A stretch of DNA of 64,000 nt, from positions 1 to 64,000 of the forward strand of contig JAQXSW010000006.1 in NCBI GenBank assembly GCA_029219165.1, in the 5' to 3' direction. Origin of the DNA: Oscillospiraceae bacterium (GTDB taxonomy: Bacteria > Bacillota > Clostridia > Oscillospirales > Acutalibacteraceae). Both the position numbers and the translations under genes were made by a program. Of the stretch, positions 34,690 through 43,924 are shown one piece after another (within the stretch, counting starts at the first letter, position 1; each line of letters begins with the position of its first letter). The notes below the pieces were generated by a model, which saw only the letters and a list, made by a program, of their open reading frames with translations, ran no database searches and was not told where the DNA came from.

Positions 34690-36458
34690 TTCTTTCTGTG
34701 GGCCTGTGCAAAACTCTCATCCGGAGAAATATAAATTGTGTTATACACATGATATATTACCTTTCCCGGTTTTGCCCCCACCGGCTTCTTTAAGTTTTTT
34801 GCAAGAGTATAGTTTACCGGAACCTTCTGTGCAGCCGAAGCAGTACTGTTTACCGCAGCAATAATAGCGGCCTCTTCAATTGCCCTGTCGGATATAACTC
34901 CATTCCTTGATTTTACTATTACGTGGGAACCGGGAAAATCCTTAGTATGAAGCCACATATCTTCCTTTTCAGCTTGTTTTAGTGAGAGTTTGTCATTTTG
35001 GGCATTATTTCTTCCAACTAAAACAGTAAAACCATCAGATGTTTCATACTCAATTGGAGGAAGAGCAACCGCCTTCTTTGTAGATTGCTTACTTCCGTTC
35101 TTTTTAATCTTTTCTTTATTCTTTAGATATCCTGTTTCAACTAACTCTTCACGAATTAATGCAATATCCCTTTCCGTTTCAGCCCTGGAAAGCAAATCCA
35201 AAACCGAGTCTATATATTGAATGTCTGATAAACCTATTTCAATTTGTTCCAACAATTTCTTTTCCGCAGTATATGTTTTTTTATACTCTTTAAAGTACTT
35301 CTGGGAATTTTGTGCCGGCGACAAAGCCGGAGAAACCTTAACACGCATTATTTTATTTTCATCATAATAGTTTTCAAGGTCATAATATTCTGCGCCCTTT
35401 TCCAGTCTGTACAAGTTTGCATTTATAAGCTCCGCACTTATTCTAAGAGTTTCTCTGTCGGCACACTTTTCCAATTCCACTCTTTGATTATCAGTTTTCC
35501 TGGCAATACGTTCTCTTGTATTTTGTAGGAACTTTCTAAGATCTGCTGTCTTGTGTGTCATACGGAAAACAGCGTCACGCCTGCCATAGAATTCATCAAG
35601 AAGTTCAGAGGATGTATTAAATTCTTCTACTTCCGCTTCACTTCCATACTGGGTAATTGGCATAAAAGAAAAGTCAAAAGGCTTCTGCGATTTATCCTTC
35701 AACAAGTAGTATTTTGTGGTTCCATTCTCATAAGTTTTTACAAAGTCATACAAAATAACGTTCAGCTTCTCAAAGTCTTCATCTGTCATTTCATTTACAT
35801 ATTTATTACCAAACGAAAGAGCAATTTCTCTTGAAACGACCGGAGAAATTCCCATAATTACTGTAAGAAGTGCAGAGGACAAATTTTTTGTTTCAAGTTT
35901 TTTTATTCGATCTATTACCCTATCTAAATCTGTTTCAAAAAGATCAAGTTTGTCCTGAGCCGGTGGCAATTCATATGAAACTCCGGGAAGCACAAGTCGT
36001 TTTGATGATTTTGAAAAATCAACGCGTTTTAATGCATCTATGACTTTTCCATCAGGCCCAATTAAAATGGCATTACTGTACTGCGCCATTATCTCCATGG
36101 CTATGGAAAGATTCTCCTTGTCTCCCATTTCATTGGTTGCAAGGAAATCAAAGAAAAGTGTTCTGTCACATTTATCCTGACGAATTCCGATAACAGTTGA
36201 ACCACCAAGTCTTTTTCTAAGAAGCATGCAAAGCATTGGAGGAGATGCAGGATTTTCAAAACTTGCCGTAGTAATGTGAACTCTTGGATTGTCCGCCCTT
36301 GTACAGAAAAGAAATTTTACACCGCCAAATCCACGAGTCCTGAGTGAAAGAACAAGTTCCTCATTTGACGGTTGGTAAACCTTATCAACTTTTGCTCCTA
36401 TAATTTTTTCTTGAAGTTCATTTTTAATGCATTTCAAAAACACTCCATCAAGAGACAT
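34686..36458 (-). CDS. rqcH: NFACT protein, Rqc2 homolog RqcH
   Basis: About 590 residues, matching NFACT/FbpA proteins. In bacteria RqcH binds obstructed 50S subunits and adds Ala tails to stalled peptides in ribosome quality control. The NFACT-N domain (about 1-200) shows EKIIGAKVDKVYQPSNEELVLSLR. A central coiled coil follows, and the NFACT-R domain (about 470-580) contains DGFTVLVGRNNAQND, the W-HTKDFPGSHVIVK segment, and KPGKVIYHVYNTIYI. AAGGAAG precedes the ATG at 36458. Its older label is fibronectin-binding protein; the RQC role is family knowledge. Confidence 0.92.
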   Translation of the reverse strand: MSLDGVFLKCIKNELQEKIIGAKVDKVYQPSNEELVLSLRTRGFGGVKFLFCTRADNPRVHITTASFENPASPPMLCMLLRKRLGGSTVIGIRQDKCDRTLFFDFLATNEMGDKENLSIAMEIMAQYSNAILIGPDGKVIDALKRVDFSKSSKRLVLPGVSYELPPAQDKLDLFETDLDRVIDRIKKLETKNLSSALLTVIMGISPVVSREIALSFGNKYVNEMTDEDFEKLNVILYDFVKTYENGTTKYYLLKDKSQKPFDFSFMPITQYGSEAEVEEFNTSSELLDEFYGRRDAVFRMTHKTADLRKFLQNTRERIARKTDNQRVELEKCADRETLRISAELINANLYRLEKGAEYYDLENYYDENKIMRVKVSPALSPAQNSQKYFKEYKKTYTAEKKLLEQIEIGLSDIQYIDSVLDLLSRAETERDIALIREELVETGYLKNKEKIKKNGSKQSTKKAVALPPIEYETSDGFTVLVGRNNAQNDKLSLKQAEKEDMWLHTKDFPGSHVIVKSRNGVISDRAIEEAAIIAAVNSTASAAQKVPVNYTLAKNLKKPVGAKPGKVIYHVYNTIYISPDESFAQAHRKK

Positions 36459-36489
36459 GTTCTTCACTTCCTTTCACTTTTTAGTATTA

Positions 36490-37248
36490 TTATCCTACAT
36501 AAACCACCGGTGTTGACTCAATGTATGTATATTCTAAATTTTCAAACTCGGATTTAACCAAATTCATGAGAATTGGCATTGAAATTGTTTCCGTCTCATA
36601 ATGCCCTGCAGCCAAAAGGCTGATATCATATTCTATTGAATCTAAGAAGTCATTATGTTTTGAATCGCCCGTTACGAATGCATCTATATTTTCACCCACG
36701 AGTTCAGGTAGGAATGACGCACCGGAGCCACCACAGACAGCAACTGTTTTTATCATTTTTCCCGGCAAACTAACGCGAACCACTGTGTCAAGCGCGCCGG
36801 AAACTATGTCCGCAAATTCTTCAGCCGGAACAGCAGTTTTAAGTTCTCCTTTTCTAAGCATGCAAATCCCATTCACCGGAAGAATTGGCGTAATGTTTGT
36901 AAGGCCCAGCATTTTTGACAGCACGTCGTTTACGCCACCTTCAGCCATATCCCAATTTGTATGTGCACTTATAACAGCTATGCCATTTCTAATGCATTTG
37001 GCAATTGGAGAATCAGTTGCAACAAACTTAAGCGGCTCCCAAATAATTGGATGATGACTGACAATGAGCGATGTATTCTCTTCAATAGCCTTATCCACAG
37101 TGTCATTTGTAACATCAAGGACAAAGGCAATTTTTTTAACTTCGGAATTTCTGTTTCCAACCAGGAGTCCACTATTGTCCCAAGATTCCTGTGTGTTAAA
37201 TGGGGCAATTGAATCTATAAAATCATAAATATTCCCAACTGTAATCAT
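36490..37248 (-). CDS. Nif3-like dinuclear metal-centre protein
   Basis: Nif3/YqfO family protein of 252 residues. Visible metal-binding stretches are SHHPIIW (two His) and, at the C-terminus, AAGHYETE. WDNSGLLVGN near residue 25 is characteristic. The family is annotated as GTP cyclohydrolase I type 2 homologs, but the cellular role is not firmly known. It lies 4 nt downstream of trmK, a pair conserved in many Firmicutes, so they are co-transcribed. The GGAG ribosome binding site overlaps the trmK stop. Confidence 0.92.
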   Translation of the reverse strand: MITVGNIYDFIDSIAPFNTQESWDNSGLLVGNRNSEVKKIAFVLDVTNDTVDKAIEENTSLIVSHHPIIWEPLKFVATDSPIAKCIRNGIAVISAHTNWDMAEGGVNDVLSKMLGLTNITPILPVNGICMLRKGELKTAVPAEEFADIVSGALDTVVRVSLPGKMIKTVAVCGGSGASFLPELVGENIDAFVTGDSKHNDFLDSIEYDISLLAAGHYETETISMPILMNLVKSEFENLEYTYIESTPVVYVG

Positions 37249-37252
37249 ACTA

Positions 37253-37951
37253 CTAGAACTCCTCTCTTATTTCACGCTCAATATTTTCTATTATTTCTTC
37301 AAGTTCCATTACTTCTCTTTTGGAGCTTTCCATATTTTTTATTGCATTCTTTCTAGTCTCAAGTCTACTGATTACATATTGCAACCATTCTTTTGCACAA
37401 GAACTATCAGAATGAGACATTTCGCCAACATAGTATTTCCATCTTGGAATAATAGGAAGTGTTTTCGGCGATTCATTAAACTCAGCCTCAATTGCTATGT
37501 ATATATGTTTACCATCTTTTACCGCAGCCTCTTTAATTATTTCAAAACCGGTATTATAAAGATATTCACGAAGGTCCTCAGCATGGGACTGTGGCTGAAA
37601 CACAAAATGATTATTCTTAACATTTACAAAAGGGGAATCCTTCAAAATATCAGAAATTAAGTTTCCACCCATTCCTGCTATTACAAAGTCTGTCAAATAA
37701 CAGTCTTTAAATTGAGTCAAGCCATTTGATAAAACAAGTGTTATCCTATCCTCAAGCCCATATTTTGAAACAGTAGTTTTTGCATTTTCAAGCGGACCTT
37801 CCCTAAGGTCTCCGGCAAAAGCCTTTGGAATTATATTATTTTGTATTAAGTAAACCGGGAGATAAGCATGATCAGTTCCAATGTCACATAAAATATGTCC
37901 CGGTCTTACAAGGCTTGCCACCATGGAAAGTCGTTTATCAAGATTCAACAT
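37253..37951 (-). CDS. trmK: tRNA (adenine(22)-N(1))-methyltransferase
   Basis: SAM-dependent methyltransferase that makes m1A22 in tRNA. About 232 residues, with an N-terminal class I fold (LCDIGTDHAYLPVYL as SAM motif I; FVIAGMGGNLISDIL later) and a C-terminal coiled coil (SRLETRKNAIKNMESSKREVMELEEIIENIEREI), the TrmK/YqfN architecture. The start ATG at 37951 follows GGAGAAG. It is the first gene of a pair with the Nif3-like gene. Confidence 0.92.
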   Translation of the reverse strand: MLNLDKRLSMVASLVRPGHILCDIGTDHAYLPVYLIQNNIIPKAFAGDLREGPLENAKTTVSKYGLEDRITLVLSNGLTQFKDCYLTDFVIAGMGGNLISDILKDSPFVNVKNNHFVFQPQSHAEDLREYLYNTGFEIIKEAAVKDGKHIYIAIEAEFNESPKTLPIIPRWKYYVGEMSHSDSSCAKEWLQYVISRLETRKNAIKNMESSKREVMELEEIIENIEREIREEF

Positions 37952-37963
37952 ATCTTCTCCAAT

Positions 37964-38001
37964 TATAAAAAGCACGAAGACCGAAAACTATGGCCTTCGT
38001 G
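37964..38001 (-). terminator. Terminator after the DUF1858 gene
   Basis: The stem CACGAAGGCC / GGTCTTCGTG is followed on the minus strand by CTTTTTAT. Confidence 0.88.
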
Positions 38002-38025
38002 TTTTCATTTAGAATTATTCTTATA

Positions 38026-38220
38026 TCAGATTGCAGAGTTCATTTTGGCAAGAAGTTCATCTACATTTACGCCGTGAACCATGCAAGCCTGCTCTAAAGA
38101 TTCTCCTCTTGCAGAAGGGCAACCAAGACAATGCATACCCATTTCAAGAAGAAATGGTGCAACTTCCGGATGTGCATCAAGGATATCTCCAATTAAAGCA
38201 TCTCTTCTAATTTCAGTCAT
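38026..38220 (-). CDS. DUF1858 domain protein
   Basis: A 64-residue protein matching DUF1858 (ScdA_N-like): [42 protein letters not shown]. The HCLGCPSA motif has two Cys that could bind a metal or act in redox. Related domains sit at the N-terminus of iron-sulfur repair proteins; stand-alone copies have no firmly known job. The ATG at 38220 follows AAGGAAG. A terminator lies downstream. Confidence 0.87.
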   Translation of the reverse strand: MTEIRRDALIGDILDAHPEVAPFLLEMGMHCLGCPSARGESLEQACMVHGVNVDELLAKMNSAI

Positions 38221-38287
38221 AAATAATACTTCCTTTTCTATTGTCATTACTATTTATTATACACGTTAAAACAGTGTTTGCAAGCAC

Positions 38288-39649
38288 TTAGTTCTTAAGG
38301 CTTTGAAGAGGTGCAGGTATTCTTCCACCTCTTGAAATAAACTTTTCCGGTGAAGCAGTGTTAATAGGCATTACAGGACCCGAACCCAAAAGGCCTCCAA
38401 AACTAAGCTCATCTCCAACATTCTTTCCGACAGCAGGGATTACTCTAACAGCCGTTGTCTTTGAGTTAACCATACCAATGGCTGCCTCATCAGCAATTAT
38501 TGCAGAAATCACTTCAGGAGTTGTATCTCCAGGAATTACTATCATATCAAGACCTACTGAACATACTGCTGTCATTGCCTCAAGTTTTTCAATTTTAAGA
38601 CATCCGCTTCTTGCGGCCTTTATCATACCGGCGTCCTCAGATACAGGAATAAATGCACCTGAAAGTCCACCAACAGAAGATGATGCCATAACTCCGCCCT
38701 TTTTTACTGCATCATTAAGAAGAGCAAGGCAGGCAGTTGTTCCGTGAGCACCACACTGTTCAAGACCCATTTCCTCTAAAATATAAGCAACGGAATCACC
38801 GACTGCAGGAGTTGGAGCAAGGGACAAGTCAACAATTCCAAATGGAACATCAAGTCTTCTTGAAGCCTCATTTGCAACAAGCTGTCCGACACGGGTAATC
38901 TTAAATGCTGTTCTCTTTACCATTTCAGCAACTTCTGTAATGTTTGCATCCGGTATTTTTGTAAGAGCAGAGCGAACAACACCGGGACCGGAAACACCCA
39001 CGTTAATTACACAGTCCGGTTCACCTGGGCCATGGAACGCACCTGCCATAAATGGATTATCCTCCGGAGCGTTACAGAATACAACAAGCTTGGCCGGACC
39101 AATACAGTCCTTGTATGCAGTAATATCAGCGGCTTCTTTAACAATTTGCCCCATAAGTTTTACTGCATCCATATTAATACCGGTCTTTGTAGAACCAATA
39201 TTTACACTTGAACAGATATGATCAGTTATATCAAGTGCTTCAGGAATACTTCTGATTAAAGCTTCATCACCCTTGGCAAACCCTTTCTGAACAAGGGCAG
39301 AATATCCGCCAAGGAAATTTACTCCAATTGTATCTACTGCTCTTTCAAGAGTCTTTGCATATAATAGTGGATCACCGCCTGAAGCGGCAAGTAGCATTGA
39401 AATAGGAGTTACGGATACTCTCTTATTTATTATAGGAATGCCATATTCCCTTTCTATATCTTCCCCGGTTTTAACCAAATTTTCAGCCTTGCGAACTATT
39501 TTCTCATAAATTTTATCACAGGCCTTTTTAGGATCAGAATCAGCACAGTCAAGAAGGGAAATACCCATTGTAATGGTACGAATATCAAGGTTTTCATTCT
39601 CTATCATTCCTATGGTTTCAAGAATGTCTTCTGTCTTAATTTCTATCAT
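38288..39649 (-). CDS. PFL family protein (UPF0210/DUF711)
   Basis: A 453-residue cytoplasmic protein of the DUF711/UPF0210 family, which shares the glycyl-radical-enzyme (PFL-like) barrel fold. [14 protein letters not shown] near the start, [18 protein letters not shown], and [14 protein letters not shown] are typical. It is almost always found beside an ACT-domain gene, as here (14-nt gap). The biochemical function is not known. A GGATGA ribosome binding site is present. Confidence 0.92.
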   Translation of the reverse strand: MIEIKTEDILETIGMIENENLDIRTITMGISLLDCADSDPKKACDKIYEKIVRKAENLVKTGEDIEREYGIPIINKRVSVTPISMLLAASGGDPLLYAKTLERAVDTIGVNFLGGYSALVQKGFAKGDEALIRSIPEALDITDHICSSVNIGSTKTGINMDAVKLMGQIVKEAADITAYKDCIGPAKLVVFCNAPEDNPFMAGAFHGPGEPDCVINVGVSGPGVVRSALTKIPDANITEVAEMVKRTAFKITRVGQLVANEASRRLDVPFGIVDLSLAPTPAVGDSVAYILEEMGLEQCGAHGTTACLALLNDAVKKGGVMASSSVGGLSGAFIPVSEDAGMIKAARSGCLKIEKLEAMTAVCSVGLDMIVIPGDTTPEVISAIIADEAAIGMVNSKTTAVRVIPAVGKNVGDELSFGGLLGSGPVMPINTASPEKFISRGGRIPAPLQSLKN

Positions 39650-39663
39650 TCTGTATCATCCTC

Positions 39664-39933
39664 TCAAATTCTGTGCATTGAATTAAAAATGTCTTCATGC
39701 ATTGCATGAATTGCAAGGCCGTTTCTTTCCCCTGCTTCTTTTATACTCTCTGCAAACTCTCCAAAAGGAATTGTGCACTTTGCAACATCAACAGACATAA
39801 TCATACAAAATGTATCATCCAATACTGTTTGTGAAACCCCATCTATATTTACATTGTGATCAGCAATGAAATTTGAAACCTTTGCAAAAATTCCAACGGT
39901 ATCTTTACCAACTACTGTTATTATTGCTTTCAT
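39664..39933 (-). CDS. ACT-domain protein (UPF0237)
   Basis: An 89-residue single ACT domain beginning KAIITVVGKDTVGIFAKVSNFIADHNVNIDGVSQT. ACT domains bind small ligands such as amino acids. It is paired with the PFL-family gene downstream, an arrangement conserved across Firmicutes and archaea, suggesting it regulates or assists that protein. GGGGG precedes the ATG. Residues near the end (EDIFNSMHRI) match family tails. Confidence 0.92.
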   Translation of the reverse strand: MKAIITVVGKDTVGIFAKVSNFIADHNVNIDGVSQTVLDDTFCMIMSVDVAKCTIPFGEFAESIKEAGERNGLAIHAMHEDIFNSMHRI

Positions 39934-39980
39934 AAAGTAACCCCCAAAAACTAAATATAAATTAGCAACATTTTACCATA

Positions 39981-40021
39981 ATAAAACACCCTCTACAAGC
40001 ATAAAAACTTTGTAGAGAGTG
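39981..40021 (-). terminator. Terminator after the M23 hydrolase gene
   Basis: On the minus strand a stem of about 12 bp with one mismatch (CACTCTCTACAA / TTGTAGAGGGTG) is followed by TTTTATT, just past the stop of the M23 gene at 40037. Confidence 0.85.
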
Positions 40022-40036
40022 CCTTTTTATTGTCTA

Positions 40037-41773
40037 TTATGCACCAATATAAGGAGCAGGATTTACTCTGGTACCATTTATTCTAACTTCAAAGTGAAGA
40101 TGTGGTCCGGTAGAGTTTCCTGTACTACCAACTTTACCAATTGCGGATCCTCCGGATACATATTGTCCCGGCTTTACACAAATTGATCCGGAAAGCATAT
40201 GTGCATAAAGTGTAGACATACCGTTTCCATGGTTAATTATTACGCAATAACCATAACTTCCGTTCCAACCGGCAGACGTTACCGTTCCGCTCTTTGCTGC
40301 AACAACAGAACGACCTCTTGCACCGCCACCCGTAAGGTCAATACCGGAATGGAAGTTTGAACGGCCATAAAGTGTACGCCAGCCATATGGTGAAGATACT
40401 GTATAACATCCAACTGCCGGCCAAATAAGAGATCCCTGTCCCTTAATATATGTGCTTGAAGTATATGAGCCTCCATAAGAAACTTTTTTTGTACCAACTG
40501 CAATTACTTCGTCAACCGGATTTCTTAATGTCACTCTGTTGATTTCTTCAGAACTAACTTTTACTCCGTCAACATAAGTTACAAGATTTGTAACTTGGTC
40601 AAGTCCTTTAACTCCTTTTTGTGTAACACGAGTTGTACCCTTATAAAGATTCGAGCTGTTCTTTTTAACAGTTTCAAATGGTGTGCTTTCATTAACAACT
40701 TCGGTTTTTACTACTTTAAGTCTTACATAATTTACTTCATTAGAAACAAGAAGTTTGTCTCCAACTTTGATTGTCTCTGAGACCTCAGGATTTTGAGCCA
40801 TAAGTTGTGCTGTTGAAATGTCATTTGCATATGCAATTTGAGAGAGTGTGTCTCCCATTTGTACGGTGTAGTATTTAGCCTCGGATTTTTTGCCGGCCAA
40901 AACGTTGGCAAGTTTTTCTGAATCCCAAATTGTTTCTTCATTATCCGGATAAAGTCCTTGAACGTACTGAATGTCTTCAACAAAACCAACTACGTCGTTT
41001 TCATCCTCTGTTTCGTATGCGTCCAATATATTATTGAATACTTGCATTGCGTCTGTTTCATTCTTTAGAGCACAGACAAAAGTTCCGTCAATATAAACTC
41101 CACATGCGTAGGTTGAGTCACCTTTTGACTTTTCAATAATGTTATCACTTATTGTTTCAGAGTCTGAAATTTCATTTGGATTAATAGTTACGACTTTATA
41201 TTTTGCCGACAAATCCATATTTGAATTAGAAACGTCAGAATCAAATCTTTCTTTTACCAGATTTTGAGCTTCAATATAAACATTTTCACTTGTTACATAG
41301 CCGATATCTTGTCCGCCTGACTGAACAGCAAGTGCATAAGTTGAGGAACTCCAATGATTAATTGTTGTTACAAGAACCGCAAAGCTGGCAATTGGGAGAA
41401 CAACATTTATTATAGAGGAAAACATATGAGGATGCCTCTTATATGCCACTTTTGAGTAATAACCTAAAATACTAAAAATGGCCGTAGGACTACTTTTAAT
41501 GTTTTCCTTTATTTTTCCCTTTGCTTCTTTTACTTCTTTTTTAAAGAATGTCCACTCTTCATTGAATGATCTTACTGAAGTAATAACAAACCGGTCTACT
41601 TTTTCATAAATGTAGTGCCATATTTTCTTTATGATTTTCCAAATGTTTTTAAAAACAAATGAGAAAAAGGTAATTATGGCAGAAAAAAACGCGCCTACAT
41701 ATAGGCCCACCTGAGCGGCAAACCATGTAAACCCATTTTCCTCTCTTTTATTTTCTATATGCTCGGTACTCAC
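40037..41773 (-). CDS. Membrane-anchored M23 metallopeptidase with LysM and G5 domains
   Basis: Cell-wall endopeptidase of 578 residues. An N-terminal amphipathic/membrane region (about 15-60) and a membrane helix near 120-142 are followed by a LysM domain (YTVQMGDTLSQIAYANDISTAQLM), a G5 domain (FETVKKNSSNLYKGTTRVTQKG), and a C-terminal M23 domain. Zinc ligands are visible in HSGIDL and GPHLHFEV. It probably hydrolyses peptidoglycan crosslinks. The start is GTG, preceded by AGGAGG. The promoter has perfect -35 and -10 boxes and a 15-bp palindrome at the start site, so expression is likely high but controlled. Confidence 0.92.
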   Translation of the reverse strand: MSTEHIENKREENGFTWFAAQVGLYVGAFFSAIITFFSFVFKNIWKIIKKIWHYIYEKVDRFVITSVRSFNEEWTFFKKEVKEAKGKIKENIKSSPTAIFSILGYYSKVAYKRHPHMFSSIINVVLPIASFAVLVTTINHWSSSTYALAVQSGGQDIGYVTSENVYIEAQNLVKERFDSDVSNSNMDLSAKYKVVTINPNEISDSETISDNIIEKSKGDSTYACGVYIDGTFVCALKNETDAMQVFNNILDAYETEDENDVVGFVEDIQYVQGLYPDNEETIWDSEKLANVLAGKKSEAKYYTVQMGDTLSQIAYANDISTAQLMAQNPEVSETIKVGDKLLVSNEVNYVRLKVVKTEVVNESTPFETVKKNSSNLYKGTTRVTQKGVKGLDQVTNLVTYVDGVKVSSEEINRVTLRNPVDEVIAVGTKKVSYGGSYTSSTYIKGQGSLIWPAVGCYTVSSPYGWRTLYGRSNFHSGIDLTGGGARGRSVVAAKSGTVTSAGWNGSYGYCVIINHGNGMSTLYAHMLSGSICVKPGQYVSGGSAIGKVGSTGNSTGPHLHFEVRINGTRVNPAPYIGA

Positions 41774-41804
41774 AGGAGACCTCCTAAAAATCTAAAACAA
41801 AATA

Positions 41805-41819
41805 GTTACAATTTGTAAC
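41805..41819. promoter_or_regulatory. 15-bp palindrome at the M23 transcription start
   Basis: GTTACAA-T-TTGTAAC, a perfect 7+1+7 inverted repeat starting 2 bp downstream of the -10 box and covering the expected start site. It is probably a repressor operator. The regulator is unknown. Confidence 0.6.
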
Positions 41820-41821
41820 CA

Positions 41822-41850
41822 ATTATAGTTATTTTTTCCCGTTCTGTCAA
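41822..41850 (-). promoter_or_regulatory. Perfect-consensus sigma-A promoter of the M23 gene
   Basis: On the minus strand TTGACA (41845-41850), a 17-bp spacer and TATAAT (41822-41827). Confidence 0.92.
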
Positions 41851-41859
41851 GTTTACATA

Positions 41860-43899
41860 TTAAGTTTCCATTCTGTTAAACATTTTTTCCACAGCATTCT
41901 TTAGTGGTAAATGCTCTTTTTCTGAAAGTAACGGGTCTTTTGAAAGAATTTTTTCTGCTACCGCTCCAGCTTCAACAAGAATATTCATATCCTCCATCAT
42001 ATCTGCAATTCCCAGTTCCGGAAGACCATGCTGTCTTTGCCCAAAGAAATCTCCGGGGCCGCGCAACTCCAGGTCCCTATTTGCAATCTGAAAACCGTCT
42101 GTTGTTTCACACATTACACGAAGACGGTCTTTAGTCATTTCGCTATTATTGTCGCTTAGTAGAATACAGGTTGATTTATAGGAACCACGTCCTACGCGGC
42201 CCCTAAGCTGATGTAGCTGAGAAAGGCCAAACCGTTCAGCGTTTTCAATAAGCATTATTGCTGCATTTGGGACATCCACTCCAACCTCAATAACAACAGT
42301 TGAAACTAAGAGCTGAATTTCTCCCAAGAGAAAGCGTTCCATTACTTCAGCTTTTTCATCAGCCTTCATTTGACCATGAAGAAGTCCAACTTCATAATCT
42401 TTAAATGCGCCGTCTTTTATTTTTTCATAATACTCTACAGCGGAAATCAGTTCCTCTGTTTCTCCTTCATTTACAAGCGGACAAACAATATATCCCTGTC
42501 TTCCTTCATCAAGATGCTTTTTTATATAGTTATAAGCTCTTTCGCGCTTTTCACTATCAATTTTATAGGTTTCAATAGGAACTCTGCCCTTTGGAAGTTC
42601 ATCTATTATTGAGACGTCTAAATCTCCATATATTGCAAGTGCAAGTGTTCTTGGAATTGGAGTTGCAGACATGACAAGAATATGAGAGCCCTCTCCCTTT
42701 TCCGCAAGTTTAGCTCTCTGTCTAACACCAAATCTGTGCTGTTCATCTGTCATTACAAGACCAAGATTTTTAAACTCTGTGCCATCAGAAATCAATGCGT
42801 GTGTACCAACTGCAAGAGCCACTTCTCCACCTTTAAGTCCCTCAATAATTGAACGCCTATTTACTCCTTTAACGCTTCCGGTTAAAAGTTCAACGCGAAT
42901 ATCGGTACCATCAAAGAACTTCTTCATAGTTTCATAGTGCTGTCTTGCCAAAATTTCTGTTGGTGCCATAATTGCAGATTGGTACCCGTTCTTTGCCATT
43001 GTGTAACTGAGAGCAGCTGAAACCATGGTTTTACCGGAGCCTACATCGCCCTGGAGCAGCCTATTCATAAGAGTTCCGCTCATTAGATCTTTTACCGCTT
43101 CCTTGCATGCCCTGATTTGTGCGTTTGTTGGAGTGAATGGTAAAAGAGAAAAAAATTCATCTGTAAAATCTTCCTTCATAACAACATTTGTTGTTGCTCG
43201 ACTACCATTTTTTAACAATCGAAGTCCAAGTTGCAACTCCAAAAGTTCCTCAAAGATGAATCGCTCTCTGGCTTTTTGCATTCTTTCCATATTGCTTGGA
43301 AAGTGAATTTCCAAAAGAGAAGTTTTAAGCGAATACAAATTATATTCGTCAATTATACTTCCTGGAATTGGATCTTCTATGTATTCATAAACACTTTGAA
43401 GAGCATTTCTGACACAGCCCTCAATATACTTTGAAGTTAAGTTTTTTGTAGTTCTATATATAGGACAAATACGAGCATATGTGCTGGATTCCTCTATTCT
43501 GGGGGACAGTATTTGCCTGATTCCGTACTGAGCTGTAACTTTGCCGTAGAATAAATATTCATGACCTACCAGAAGTTTTGCAGCTGCATATTTGTTATTA
43601 AATATGAGAATTTTAATTGCCCCTGTACTGTCATACGCAGAAGTTTCAAAAAGTACTGCACCACTGTTTGCGCGTCTTCTTGTAACAGCCGCGGAAACTG
43701 TAGCACGAACACAACACTTGTCATAAACTTCTGCTCCAAAAATAGGCACAGGGTTACTCAAATCCTCATACGCTCTTGGATAAAAATGCAAAAGAGCGTC
43801 GACAGTATCCACGCCAAGCAATGAAAACTGCTCGGCGCGTTTCTCTCCAACGCCCTTTAAATTTCTAATATTGGTGTCCCAAAAAGTGTTGTTCTCCAA
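41860..43899 (-). CDS. recG: ATP-dependent DNA helicase RecG
   Basis: Fork-reversal and Holliday-junction helicase, 679 residues. An N-terminal wedge/OB domain (about 1-190) is followed by helicase motifs: LLQGDVGSGKT (motif I), TDEQHRFG (DExH variant), MSATPIPRTLA (III) and, in the C-terminal domain, QLRGRVGRG (VI). The start is a TTG with GGAGG 10 nt upstream. It lies 25 nt downstream of yloV; this gene order is common in Firmicutes. Confidence 0.96.
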   Translation of the reverse strand: MENNTFWDTNIRNLKGVGEKRAEQFSLLGVDTVDALLHFYPRAYEDLSNPVPIFGAEVYDKCCVRATVSAAVTRRRANSGAVLFETSAYDSTGAIKILIFNNKYAAAKLLVGHEYLFYGKVTAQYGIRQILSPRIEESSTYARICPIYRTTKNLTSKYIEGCVRNALQSVYEYIEDPIPGSIIDEYNLYSLKTSLLEIHFPSNMERMQKARERFIFEELLELQLGLRLLKNGSRATTNVVMKEDFTDEFFSLLPFTPTNAQIRACKEAVKDLMSGTLMNRLLQGDVGSGKTMVSAALSYTMAKNGYQSAIMAPTEILARQHYETMKKFFDGTDIRVELLTGSVKGVNRRSIIEGLKGGEVALAVGTHALISDGTEFKNLGLVMTDEQHRFGVRQRAKLAEKGEGSHILVMSATPIPRTLALAIYGDLDVSIIDELPKGRVPIETYKIDSEKRERAYNYIKKHLDEGRQGYIVCPLVNEGETEELISAVEYYEKIKDGAFKDYEVGLLHGQMKADEKAEVMERFLLGEIQLLVSTVVIEVGVDVPNAAIMLIENAERFGLSQLHQLRGRVGRGSYKSTCILLSDNNSEMTKDRLRVMCETTDGFQIANRDLELRGPGDFFGQRQHGLPELGIADMMEDMNILVEAGAVAEKILSKDPLLSEKEHLPLKNAVEKMFNRMET

Positions 43900-43924
43900 A
43901 GTGGAGACACCTCCGAACCATTAA

